NCBI GenBank assembly: GCA_942486035.1
Contig: CALNXK010000562.1
Location: 1-64,000, forward strand
Length of the DNA stretch: 64,000 bases
Source of the DNA: Porites lobata
Lineage: Eukaryota > Cnidaria > Anthozoa > Scleractinia > Poritidae
Direction: 5' to 3'
Part shown: in pieces, positions 36,101 to 48,300 of the stretch
How the letters are laid out: each line of letters starts with the position of its first letter
How positions within the stretch are numbered: the stretch's first letter is position 1
The notes under the pieces: model-generated
Seen by the model: only the letters and a program-made list of their open reading frames with translations
What the model was told of the DNA's origin: nothing
Database searches by the model: none
Translations under genes and position numbers: made by a program

Positions 36101-38636
36101 CTTTTCCCAAAAATAAACACAAAGTGCTTTGAGACAACTGTTGTAAATGGGTTAATTTTTAAGTGCAAGGTTCTATAATGATAGTTGACTTCATTGTACC
36201 TAGGACTTGGCGCACGCTACTGGTGTACACGAGCGTAACACCGTGCCTTATGCACGATTTGCGCTCAAGAAAAGGCACGGTTTTTGTGCCAAAGTACGGG
36301 AAAAAAACATGAAAAGGTACAGATTAGGCACACTTTAGGCACAGTTAAGGCACGTTTTAAATATTGCTAAGGCACATTTTAGGCACAGTTTGGGCACAGT
36401 TTTGGCATGGTTTAGGCACAGTTTAGGCACAAATATTCAACGCTGGGCACTTTTTTGAAAATCTTTGTAACCCGACTTGCAAAAAAGAACAAATTTGGTA
36501 CGAATTACAAAAATAATTCAGATCAAACACGATACAGTTAGAAGTATAGACAGTGTAAGTTTTGAGCCACGGCGAAAGTCGGGAAAATTAAAGTATTCTT
36601 CGACAGTCCGTGTTTATTCTGAGGGTAAAGTGGAAATTCACACGCGATGTATGCGGTCTGAACCTTTTCGATTACGATGCATTTTATAAAGACTGAACTT
36701 TCTTTCGTTTCTAAAAGAAATCGTGAAAGAAAGTCGAAGCCATAATAACAAAAGCAAAGCTAAAGAAGTAAGGCACAAAAATAGCCAATAAAAGTCGTAG
36801 AAAATACTTTTTGCGATCGCGGTAAAATTGGCCTGAATTTGCATAACAACATGATAGTGGTAATTTGAAACCTTCATTGCAACACGTGTTTTTTTTAAAA
36901 CAAAATGCCGCTACTTTTTAAAAAAATTTCTCTAACTACAAAGGTAGAATTTACACTTAGTAGTAAAATAATTCAAGCTGCTTGTTTGTTTTTGTTTTCT
37001 GGCTCTGTTAGCAAATTAAGCTTTGATCGTATATAATAATCGATGAGACGTGCCAATTTGCTTCAAAACATTGGCGTGCAATCAATTTTTTCATTTTCAT
37101 TTTATAAGTCATATCAAATTCTTTTTTTGAATGCAAATCTGCCCTCCTGCGAAAATAAATATTTCGTTCCAACTAAACACTCCGTTAAGAAGGGGAGAAG
37201 AAACTTAACTGGAAATTTTTTAAAATCAGTGAAATTCTTGAATCGATGAAATTATATCAACATGTAATTGAGCTGAGCACTTATTTTAAATACGCTACCC
37301 TGTTTAAGATTCCAGTTTCCTGTTTGTCAGGGCTTTCGCTGCTGTCTCTAACCGTATTCTGAATCATGTTATTTAATTCTTATTAGGGGATAAAAAGGTC
37401 GTCAAACCGTGTTTCTAGACTTCGTAAACCTTAAAAACTGACATAATTGCCGTGCGCACTTTTCTTTTGCTGTGGAGCTCGATAGGCTTCATGGACACAA
37501 TTTTCCGAGTGACTCAATATTTTGGCACAACTTGTGCACAGATTAGGCACAGTTTGGGCACAACTTAGGCACAGCTTAGGCACGTTTTTCAAAACTAAAA
37601 TGCACACTTTATGCACATCTTAGGCACATTTTAGGCACAAAATCTTTGTGCTAAAGCACACTCTAGAATCCGATTTTCAGTCCAACGCACAGTTTACAAA
37701 TTTTCACGTTAAAAAATGCTTTCTAACCTTAGATATTTGATCATAGCGTAAAAATGGGTTTCCCGAAGTCTTAACAGTTAGTCTAGAAGGAAGGTTTAAC
37801 TTATGAGCATTCCAAAAATTGTTAATTCTCCTCTTAACAACAAAAGAAAGTCAATCAAAAGCAATCTTTTAAATTGATGTTCGCGCTGCACAGAGATCAG
37901 ATGTAGACAGAACATCTTTCTGAAAATGCCTTAAACTTTGTTGTTTTGCCATTATGTTCAGTAATTTTTAAAACAGTTAGTACTCATATGTCACTGATCT
38001 CTGTGGAGAAATTTTTCCAAAGTACCATAAACAGAAACAGAGAAATCCCACAATATGCGTGGTTAGACTGTAAATGTTACGCGAGCTGTTAAAAAATGGT
38101 CCCATTTTGAGCCATATTTTTCATATTTTAATTTTATTTTGGTCTTACAGCCAGAAAAAAATATATTCAATGGAAAGCTGTTTATAAACTTTAACTTCTT
38201 GCCAAATATCGATGCGATCTGAGTTTTAATAAGGTCATAAGAGCCAAACGATGTGAGATTCTAAGACGTGTAAACCAGTAGCGTGCGCCAGGCCCTAGGA
38301 TATGTGTTATCCTTCGAAATAACTATATCTTCTTAGACGGTTTAGTGTGAGAGTAAAAATATCCCATAATACTACACACTAGACAGTCCAATAAGAGATT
38401 TATTATTCAACTCAAGGAGTATAAAATAGAACTCAGTAAATGTGCATGCTTGCCCGGCCTACTTAAGACGAGAATGTGTGACAGACTAACATGAGTCGAG
38501 TTTTCGCACACTTTCATCAACGCTGTTGTTAATTGGACAGAAATGAAAACATGTCAAACTATGCTACTTGGTAAATCAATTTTTTCACAAGTTTTCGTTG
38601 GCGCTTTAAACATCTTCCTACCTGCATGGCCTGCAT
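27126..38636 (-). CDS. PCGF3/5-like: Polycomb group RING finger protein, PCGF3/PCGF5-like, frame broken in exon 3
   Basis: Minus-strand exons with consistent GT/AG sites and phases: 38622-38636 (MQAMQ), 35145-35250, 33873-33973, 33067-33122, 32727-32789, 31912-32056, 30569-30599, 28810-28890 and 27126-27182 (stop). Exons 2-3 give the RING finger (ITCKLCNGYLID, ECLHT, then FCKSCLV and CPTC), followed by IHETQPLYNI, DRTMQDIVYKLLP, NYHRTDEQISLQLE and a C-terminal LILHYRA of the RAWUL domain. These match the vertebrate PCGF3/5 order. The family builds variant PRC1 complexes that ubiquitinate histone H2A. One RAWUL exon between 27183 and 28809 was not found. In exon 3 the frame after CPTCNTV hits TAA, although the following residues continue the family in another frame. 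Exon 1 is a tentative call from its short length. Confidence 0.82.
27508..27634. repeat. GC-rich hairpin repeat
   Basis: CTTGTCCCCAGAGCCTCCTG... and ...CAGGAGGTCTGGGGACAAG pair over nearly their whole length, with GCCGGCGAGG against CTCGCCGGC inside. It lies in the last PCGF intron. A related inverted pair (AACCTCGTTCCCA / GGGAACGAGGTT) is just to its left (27384-27465). Confidence 0.75.
28999..29167. mobile_element. Tc1/mariner-pogo-like MITE
   Basis: CAACTCTC + TTAACGGACACC at the left and GGTGTCCGTCTTGGCGAGAGTTG at the right are inverted termini. The motif AAGACGGACA repeats inside. TA precedes the left end; the right flank is AC, so the TA duplication is not intact. It lies in a PCGF intron. 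Confidence 0.55.
30045..30145. repeat. (AATC)n microsatellite
   Basis: About 25 tandem AATC units with a few AGTC and ACCA variants, in a PCGF intron. Confidence 0.95.
30330..30448. mobile_element. TA-flanked MITE, 119 bases
   Basis: Perfect inverted termini GAGCGGTTTTCACTTGACTG... and ...CAGTCAAGTGAAAACCGCTC, flanked by TA on both sides, the Tc1/mariner hallmark. It lies in a PCGF intron. Confidence 0.82.
31560..31853 (-). mobile_element. tRNA-headed SINE
   Basis: On the minus strand it begins with a tRNA-like head holding an A box (TGGTAGAGTGGTTAAC) and a B box (GGATTCAAGCC). These are followed by a body with GATGGACTAGCATTCCGTCC, a word common in animal SINE bodies. It lies in the PCGF intron next to exon 6, in sense orientation with PCGF. 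Confidence 0.75.
34800..35012 (+). mobile_element. RTE-like LINE 3' fragment
   Basis: With several frame changes it reads RWTPNERRKRG, then TVMIRKELEEMGVTWHEAQA and KAQDRLG, a typical C-terminal end of RTE-clade LINE polyproteins. It is followed by a (GAGT)n tail (34984-35011). It is 5'-truncated and decayed, in a PCGF intron. Confidence 0.7.
36206..38293. mobile_element. hAT-like TIR element with periodic GGCACA arrays
   Basis: The termini CTTGGCGCACGCTACTGG and CCAGTAGCGTGCGCCAGG are inverted, and CCTAGGA flanks both sides (36199-36205, 38294-38300). The eighth base differs, so the duplication is 7 or 8 bases. Two clusters of TTTAGGCACAG-like units about 11 bases apart lie at 36260-36435 and 37520-37645, both in the same direction. 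I see no transposase. It occupies most of PCGF intron 1. Confidence 0.75.
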
Positions 38637-39341
38637 CTCGAAGAAACAACATGGGCACACTGCTATGAGAATCAATTACCAACAGGCGTTAACATGTACT
38701 TCAACCTCGTTTCTATGCTGAGTCTCGATTGCGCGCAGCTTGTCTCTCTCGCGCGTCCCGTTCTTTCCTGCGCCTGCAACGTAGGCTACGTATTACCGGC
38801 AGGGAAATACTAAATATCTCTAGGCATGGGACAACACCATTTTTCAAGTGAGGCGTAAAAAAAAATTTCCCTGTCCTATCCCTTCCTTCCGAACTTTGCT
38901 CGTGTTTTTGAATCGGCGGATCCGGGAGCCGATTACTTAATCGTAATCGGCTCCTGGCGGATCCAAATGTTGATTTAGGGCTGGATCGGGTCGGAGATCA
39001 GAGGAGACGAATTTACTATGTAGTCAGAAGAAAAGAGGGTATATAGCTAGTAGGGTATTTGGGGAAACAACAGGAAGCCCACTCTAAGATAGACGGTTGT
39101 CTTTTGGTCCTAAACAGTTAAGACCTCGTTTTTAGACTTTAGACTATCAGTCATGCATCAATGCCAAGATCAGCTTTGTCTTATCTGTCATGAACGAAAA
39201 CATAAAAACAATAGGCCTTCCATCTCGTATATTTTCGCGTTTTGTATTCATGAGAGAGATCTCAACTCCGGAACTCTAAGCTTACATTCATACCTGGTCC
39301 ATTTATGAATACGTTCAGTTCCACTAAGAAAGATACTGAAA
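38637..39341. promoter_or_regulatory. Shared divergent promoter region of PCGF and gene B
   Basis: The PCGF start codon (38636, leftward) and the gene B start codon (39342, rightward) are 705 bases apart and point away from each other. The PCGF-proximal part (38725-38800) is richer in CpG (GCGCGCAG, CTCGCGCGTCCCG). TATATA at 39040 and TCGTATATTTTCGCG at 39224 are possible core elements for gene B. A palindrome at 38913-38964 (GGATCC...GGAGCCGATTAC / GTAATCGGCTCC...GGATCC) lies between. Start sites are inferred. Confidence 0.5.
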
Positions 39342-42300
39342 ATGTTTCGTCTGTTCTTCTTGATGACTTTGGCCATTTTCTTGGCCGTTTCCTACGGAAC
39401 TTCGAAGAAGAATTCTTCAAATCAGGTAACTTTACAGCGAACCAAATTTTAAAGCATTCAACTTTTCCCAGATTATTCCCGAAAATCTTTGTTGGCAAGG
39501 CTGGCAAGCGACGGGCAAGGGACTTCAGATGCGGTTTTCTTAGCTTTCTAGAATCAGCTACACTGTTTTTATGCGCTTTTAGGTTCTTTTAGATTCATAA
39601 TCCGTTCAATATCTTGGTTGCAAACTAGAAATTCGGCTACCAGAGATACAAATTTAATTTATCATCGATTTTACAGGATACAGCATTCAGGGCTTTAGAT
39701 ACAGCTCATGGACTAGGCTATCGTCAGTTTTCATGAGATTATTAAACTTGAAAGAAAACAAAATAGTTGCACTCCATGCGCGAGAACCCAGGGGTTTGAA
39801 AAAAGGGGGGTAAGATTAAAGTGTTCTATTGGTAAGGGGAAAATAGCTAGGTTGGATCGGGAAGTCTGAACAACCAGGGGCTCGAGAAATTCGCGTGAAC
39901 AACGCGCAAAGTAACACCCGCGTGTGCGACAGCCTCGCTCTCTCGTTACCAGTCTCCTCTCAATGAGAAAGGGCAGCCTGCTGAATATTATTAGCCAACC
40001 AGGTAAAATTCTAGGGAATAGTATTTTAAAAGTTATGTTTTACAAGTTGACCCAAATCTACCTTGTTCGACTCCTAAAATAATCCTCGGGAAGCAGAGCG
40101 TCAATCAGAGAAGCTTTCAAGAAGATTGATTGTTAGAATTGGCTGTTAATCTTTACAATAAACGTGAGGTCTAAGGTGAGCTCAGGTGAGTTTTTACTCT
40201 TTGACGACTGTTTTGGGTTTTTGGTCTTTTTTGAACCATGAACATTTTCCGTCATGGACCCATTCAGCTTTTCATTTAAGCTCTTACGATAAAAAAAAAA
40301 AAAATGCAAAATCAGCAGCAAATTTTGACCAATACTGACAGAGTTACATGTACGCTGAAGCTAACAAGCAATTAACATGTGGGGAATTTTGCTATTTACC
40401 TGCTACTCTTTGCCCTTTTCCTGAAAAGGTAGCCAGCCAAAACGCCGCACAAAGGAAAGACAATAAAGTGGGCAACAAAACGGGCTGTAAAAAAGGATGA
40501 CAAAAGGAAAAAAAAAGAATGCGAGGAAAGAACATTGAAAACAGATTCCCCCACCAAAAAAAGACAAACTTTGTCTCGAAATGCTCGAAAGACAAAAATC
40601 TTATTAATTTCATCCAATTACTGGCAGAAAAATTTGCTTTGAGTGTTAAAAATCTCTTTTTTAGCCATTCCCATGTTAACTAGCCAAAAACTACTCCAAA
40701 AAGGAGGATCTGGTAAAAAAAATGCTATTTTTTTGTTGCTAAAATGGTTAACTGCCGCCTGGTTAGCTCAGTTGGGAGAGCGCCGGTCTGCTGAGCGGAA
40801 GGTCGCTGGTTCAAACCCTGGTCGGACCAACACTTAGGGTCTTTAAATAACTGAGAAGAAAGTGCTGCCTTTGTAATGACATCTGCGAGTGGTTAGACTT
40901 TCTAGTCTTCTCGCATAAGGACGAACAACCGCCGTAGGTCCTGTCTCACAGCACTTTCACTGATCTGTTCTTGTGGGACGTAAAAGAACCCACACTATTG
41001 TTCGAAAAGAGTATTGGACATAGACCCTGGTGGTGTGGCCAACCTTAAAGGGTTGTGGGATTGGGTAGGGATGGCACCTTGCATGGGACCTGCGAGTCCC
41101 GTTCGTGCCTATTCCCTCTGGGCAGGCCTGTGTCCAGAAAAGCTTGTAAAACAAAAAAAAATATATTAAAGAGTTAAAAAACTGGTATTAAAGCTTAAAC
41201 ACCTGTTGTCATTTGCTTGTAAGATTAGTGCTCGTGGCTAAGTATGTTAAGTGAGTTTAAAATTCTGGTTTGGCCTCAAAGGGATATATATTTATTTATT
41301 TATATTCCATTTGACCTTAAAAAACACAGGAGCACCCAACCCCTCCCTTAAAGAAGAAAAGCCTTTTGAGACCAGTAAGAGATAAAGGACTGTTTACCCA
41401 AAAATCTGCAATGTTGTGACCACAAAAACAAAAGAATACTTTGTTTCAGTGACATACCTTAAATTAAATGTCTCAGCTCAAAACTGTTTTGGCTAGATTT
41501 CCCCTCACAACAAACAACAGTAAAAGGTGTAGTGGCAGAGAAAATCCTACATTTTCCGTAAGCTGCAGAGCGTTAACTCATGGTCTGCAGCTGTGTAGGT
41601 GTAAAATTATAAATGTCGTGTAACTCAGACCCTAACCTTGATCATAATCCCAGGGGGCAATACTCCGGATTTCAAGTGACAGGGATGATCAAAGGATATT
41701 CAGCCTCACCCTTTTAATTTCCTGTTTTTTTTTTAACCACTTTCATTTCCTTTTTCTTGATCTTTCCAAATTCAGTTTCCAGTGCAACTCAGTTTATGCT
41801 ATAGTCAAGAGTGTTTTCATTTATCTAGAGTTTGCAGTCTTTCTTTAAGTCATGAAAGTATGTTAAATTTCCCAATCTAACAGGCTAATGGATCTTCAGC
41901 AAAGTCTAAAAGCTGTAAAGTTGTACCTCAGGCTGGTTGCTGTAAGGATGGTGAGTTTACAGTTTATTTTAAAAATTGATTTTCAACAAAATGATAATCC
42001 ACGGATATGGAAAAATACCAGCTAATACCAAAAGCAAAAAACAAATCTTCTTAGTATGTTTAGATTAGAATTTACCAGAAATCAAGGCATTTAAGGCCAG
42101 TAAAGTACATTTAAGTATTGCATTAGTGGGATCAGTTCAGGTTATACCCGTAACAACTTGCTAGTTCTGCTGTAGCGAGATTGTGTGGATGGTAATTTAG
42201 TTCGGTAATGAGTTTCTTTAAGTAATCGCTGTATTTTTTTTAAAATAATTTAAGGCAAAGATGGAAAGGATGGTCAACATGGTGAGTCACATTAAAATGC

Positions 42301-45300
42301 AACAATTTTCCTTCATTACCATTTACATTAAATTATGAAACATTATATGATTTAGAAATAATTAGTCTTTTGTATAATCAAGTGTTATTTTTGGTAATTG
42401 CAGGAAAAGATGGGCGTGATGGAGTGAATGGTGATGTACATTATTTTATTAAATCTTTCTAGTAATAAAGGTTGCGGAGTGTGGGCGACAACAATTGAAT
42501 GTCAAAACGCTTTCGTCTCTTTCCAGTGCTGTGCTTTGTGTGGTGGTCAAAATATACATGATTACGAGTGATGTAAGGTCCAAATGCATGTGCTCAAAGT
42601 GTTTTTGGCGCATTCCGTACATTCTTTGTGGAAGTCTAAACGAATGGCTACATACATGCCAAGCATGCATAATAACAACCTGGAGATTAGAATTGCAGGC
42701 TCCGCTTGTCGCTCGTGATTATCCTTTATACAAATACAAACATGTCAATATACACCTATTTCAATTAAAGTTGCTGCCGTGAACCGTGTTTCATAGCCTT
42801 CATTGTACTATGATAAACTCATGTAGCGGGAAGTTTAGTCTTGTTCACGTTCATTGAAATAATGGAGACCATTTGTGAAAGGCGTTCAAGAGAGCTTTCA
42901 AGTCAAATGGCTGCTAGAATTCTTAAGCATTAGTGAGCTGAAAAATTTCATTTTTAAAATCTCATAGTAAAAAATTAGAACCCTCTTTTTTTGACAACAT
43001 TAAATGAATAGGGTTTTACCGCCTGATTAAGCTGCGTTTTTTAATGGGCCAGAATGCTGGTTATTTCAATACCGTAAATCAATGCTATTCTTTTTTTATT
43101 CAGTTTTAAAAAAATTGCCTCAAAAATAGATAAACACATAATGTCAAGTTATTTATTGTTGTTCAACAAATGCCATGAATTTGATCTTTTTTTAAACTCC
43201 ATCCAAAATTTCCACGTGCAAGAACCAAGTAAACTTGTTAAAAATTTGTAGCATTTGCTTATTACCACAGAGAAAAACCTAACCTCAAATCACTGTCTTA
43301 AATTAAAAAGCCTAGGATTCAGTGTTTTGAAATACATTGTCTTAACGTTCTGCTGACATAGCATAGAAGCATTAGCAGCGTTTGCTTTCTGGGTTTCTAG
43401 GCTCGTTGTTGCAGGCACATAATTTACTAGACTTGCTACAATAGTGCACCGCAGGCTATGAAACATGGATCATGCATCATTCTTCTCAGAAGCAACCTTA
43501 ATTGAAATAGGTGTATATACTTGCCAACTCTTTCTGAGTCAAATTAATTGATGCATGAGATTTTCTTCCTGTTTTGACAGGAGTTTCTGAAAATGTCCCA
43601 GCTGCTTCTGCATATTTCCAACAATTTTGCGAAGACTTTTCCAAACTTTGCCAAAAAATGTGTGAAGTTGTTCTGACAACCTTTGAGCCATTCTGAAGTT
43701 ATTTCAAGTGTCAAAGGGAAATTGAATTGAATTTTTGTCATTAATTATATGTTTAATAAAGAACAATTTGTCCAGATTTGTTTCTCAGGTGTGAGAAATT
43801 GTCGTTGTCGATGAGTAAAATAAAGTTCTGGAAATAAGTCCACAGGCATGAAACTCATGCATAATGTGTTAGAGTTGACAGGCATATTGTAATTATTCTC
43901 AAAATAAATCTTAACCGTGGGTTTCCTTCGTGTCATCCCCCCTGTTGTAGCTTGTTGTCAGTGCTCTACCCTTAGTAGCTTGTAATATTACTAATCCAAA
44001 GCTGTGCTCCAAGAAAAATTGTAAGGAGTCCATGCAGTGCTCTGAACCTGTGAAAAACAGGGAGTCAAGCCTCAGATTTGTATGGGAAAGCTAAGATTTC
44101 CTAGTTGCTGAAGATCAAATTAAGTGTTTAGGGTCACTGACTGGGCACTGCTCAGTAGAGCATCAGCAGTGGAACCTCAATATAATGAATGGTCAAGGGA
44201 CTGGCAATAATATAACAGGCTATAAAGAGGTTTCGTTTAATTGGGGTTTTTTTTTCATATATTTTACTATTACTGGGGTAAAGGAAATATTTTGTTATAC
44301 CAAGGACTTCGTATTATAGAGGTTCATTATATCATGGTTCCACTGTATCACTTTAATTTGTTTATTGTCTTGAAAACAGGAAAAGATGGCCGTGATGGAC
44401 GAGATGGCAGTGGAATAAAGGTTGGCCTTTTTAAGCTTCAAACATTGCTTTCTGTTTTTGCTTGAAAAGTTCAGAAATTCAAATTAAATGACATGGAGCT
44501 GTATGCCCGGTGGCTTCTCTTGGGCTTCCTCGCCACGAGAGTTTAAGTAATTAGATTTTATTTGATTTGTACAATTTTTGGCAAACAAAACAATAAACAA
44601 TAAACAATAAACAACATTAAAATGGTCTCTGTTGTGTGAATGTATCAAGTTGCCAAAAAAGGGGTTTTTTGGACATAATTTTGGGCTTTTCTCTTTCCAG
44701 AGAAAGAGGAAGAATTAAGATATAAAATTATTTTTAAAAAATTAATAATTTAGTCACTGATTCAGTTGTAAAACTTGCTGTTGGCACAATTAAGAGGAAA
44801 AGCACCTGCTCATGTTTTTAAAACGGAACCCACAAATGTGAATAAATTGTTTGCGTACACTGTACCTCAGTTAATTTTTTTTTTCGTATAATTACATTGA
44901 CGATTATCGAAAATAGAGCACTATGACTGGCTAGGAGCTTCGCTTCATCCCGCTATAATCACCGCGCGGTGATTATAACATTGAAGGCCAGCAGTTTTCA
45001 GTCAAAATGACAGCCTGATTTGTTGATGTTTCGGAGTCAGAAATTGATCAATAATTTTATTTTCTGGAATAATCATCAATATAATTATACTAAAACTAAT
45101 CACCTGAGGCAACGTGAATATTCGCCGATATTCATGTTGCCTTTGGCAAGTAATTGTTAAATAATAAAATGTAATTCCACACTTTCATTTTTTATGAAAT
45201 GATACCTATCTTGTTCACAGTTAATGTTGGCAATATGCTGGCTCCTAATATGGGAAGTTATGGGTCGTTCAAAGGCAATTGGTTAAGATTCATGTAGTGT

Positions 45301-48300
45301 ATGTAACCCTTCCTTTGAGATACCCTATTCTATGGTTATACCTCTAGTGTTAATGCAACAACTAAGCAGGTGTGTATATAGATAAACTCAGACCAAATGT
45401 TAACGCAACGACTGAGCAACTGTATAATTATATAGATAAACTCAGACCAAAATGTTAAATTTAAATGGTTGGCCTGAAGCTGTTTTGATTACTTTAATTT
45501 AACAAAAAAAAAGTGGAAAAAGGTGCACTATGTGTTGATTCTTGATTTTTTTGTCATGATAAATAAATAAACTCATTTTAGTGGTAATACTTGTATGTCC
45601 ATGAAGCTAATATAAATAAATAAAATTAGTAGTTATTTTTGCAGGGATAGTTTTCGCAGTTTTGGTTTCACTTTTATTTGTAAATATCTGTTAGGGAGAA
45701 AAAGGAGAAACAGGGATACCAGGAAAAGATGGAAATGCCGGCGTTAAGGTATTATTGACATGTTACTGCTTTTTAAATAGTGGTTTTGAGTTTCTGGATC
45801 CATATACTTCCATAAAAAGTCACTGAATATAAATTTAAGTTGAACGATGCAAAATCATCAAAATCATAACCATGCAGACCAGTTAACTTTATTTTGATCT
45901 CCACCACAGTAAAGACAAGCAAACTGGCTATTCTCTTTGCATTTGTATTAAAAATAATAATGATGATGATGATGATGATGCTAATAATAATAATAATAAT
46001 AATCATGATAAAATAATAATAATAATAATTTTTATAGGGGGAGCCCAACTTCCCATGGCAGTTTTAAGTGGGTCGCTCATTACTAAAGTAATAAATGGAT
46101 AAAAAGTAAAAACTTGCTCAAAAATGAAAAAAAGAGTGAAGATCATAAAATTCACAGTAAAACATACGACTTTTTCGTAGAGTAAGAAGTTCCCATAACA
46201 TTGTTCCCTATTTTAACTTTAAGGTTGCTGAGGACAGTTTCTCTAGAAATGCGTTATGCATTTACTATGCATGTCAACATTTTTAAAATCATCAGGAGAT
46301 ATGCAGCCAATTAGCTTTTAAAGAAAAAAGTGCGAGGACAAGTTGAGAAGAATGCTTAAAGGTTTCTACGTCTACTTCAATACTTCTAGACGCTTTCACA
46401 TCTAAGAGATTAATAATGCAGAAAAATAAAAAAAAATAAAAATAAAATAACAGAAATAAGAAAAAAATATTAATTTAAAAAACGTTGCGTAGATGATTAC
46501 AAAAGTTTGGATACCTTTCTGTTCTTATCATCAAAGGGATAAGATTCCATTCCCTTATAGTTGTCAGTTATTGTCTAGGGAAATTTATTCTGTTTCTGTC
46601 GACTTTGATTTGTTGACTTTCAAAGGGAACGTAAACAAACGACAATAGTTTTACCTTAAAATTTACTCATTAAAATTTGACGACATTTAGCAGAAATCCT
46701 CGTCATGCTGTACTGCAGTCAATGAAAGCCTCAAATAAACAACGAACAAAGGAATTTTGTGACATTAAAGCTATTTTGAATTCTAAAACAATTTCAAAAA
46801 CTGTTTGTTGCAATTTGGTTAAGGTGCTTTAAAATATGAGGGTTACTAACTGTAAGCTGTACGCAAATTCACAAGGAAATCAAACAGCTGAATTTTGAGT
46901 AAACCAAACAAATTCAAAATTTTAGGCTTCTTTTTATCTTAATGAATGTAATGTCTTTATACACACCCCAATAAATGGTAATGATCATAACGACCTATCA
47001 AACCGTCTTTATGGACATTTTACTCGTAAAATAGAGTTAACCAATTAGAGCATACTTCAGCCATTGTTTTTCATTATGATTTATTTTGCCCTGGGTGGCA
47101 AATATGTTGCTATCGTACATAAAAGAGCATTGCGTGACTCAGCTCTGGATCAAGAGCTCCTTGTTTATCTTAGATTACATCAATAACTGACCGTCAGTTG
47201 TTTCTACAAGGTTTTGTGATAACAAGTTTTCATTGTTAGTAGCTGTAACTAATACTATGTTATGCTTATATCCATCAATGCTAGCTGAGTGCTCCTTTGT
47301 TTTGTTCACTTTGCGTGCACACGTCGTATTTTCCAATAGTAGTTTACTACGCATTAGTTTCTTCTTTTTCCCTGCCACACCCTTCCTCGATTCAATAAAG
47401 CTGGACTACTGGCTTGGGTGCACGCCTGCTACTTTTACCTCCACGTAGCAGGCCGGGTGGGGCCCCCACCCCACCTTAGTTTATTCACTCCTGGGTGGGG
47501 ATGCGTTCCATCCATTACCGTGCTGGGTGAGTTGCTGCCACCCTCACTGCATTGCTCATTGCTAGGGTGTGTTGCTGCCACCCTCATTCCATTATGTATA
47601 TTACTAGTGTGTGTTGCTGCCACCTTCATTCCATTACGTTTATTACTAGGGTGTGTCACTGCCACCCTTATTGCTCTACTCAGTTTAGGGTATGTCGCTG
47701 CCACCCTTATTGCATGCACTTTATGGGGTGTGTTGCTACCAACCTTGTTTTACCACAGGGTGCACCCAACAACCTTTAGTCCCATTTACTGCCAAAGACT
47801 GTGTATTTTTATCTTGGACTACAAAGTTAAGCAATTAAGTTGTTAAGTAACCTTAAAATCTGCAGACTTGGCCTTTAAATTAGTCTATCCCAGCCTGTTT
47901 TCTGCTGTCTTTTTAAATTAATTTCATCTGATGATTAGTTTCATTTTTTTTTTCATACTTTTCATTATCTTTAATTCTTATCTGTTATCTTCATCATCAT
48001 CATTGTCACTATTTTGTTACAGTTTAATAGCTTTATTTACTTATTATTATTATTATTATTATTAGTAGTAGTATTAGGGATGGACCATTAGAAAAGTTAT
48101 TGGGGGGGGGGGGAATATTTGAGCCGCAGGAATTTTTTTTCGTTATCAAATTCCTTGTATGAATATTTTTTAGAGTTAATTGGCGTGCATGAATTCTTTT
48201 TCTTTTAATTTTCCCTTGCGCGAATATTTTTTTTTTGTACTTCGCCCCCCACCCTCCCATAAGTTTTCTAATGTTCCGTCCCTTATCATCATCATCTTGT

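Noticed and set aside
39262..39592. 95-residue plus and 81-residue minus frames
   Set aside because: The real coding sequence here is the signal-peptide exon 39342-39425 in another frame, supported by a donor site and phase match to 41884.
40756..40830. Functional tRNA gene
   Set aside because: A and B boxes are present but the acceptor and T stems do not pair, and a SINE body and A tail follow.
47418..47846. 142-residue and 94-residue frames on both strands
   Set aside because: Both run through the 42-48 base minisatellite, which stays open because of its repeat unit.
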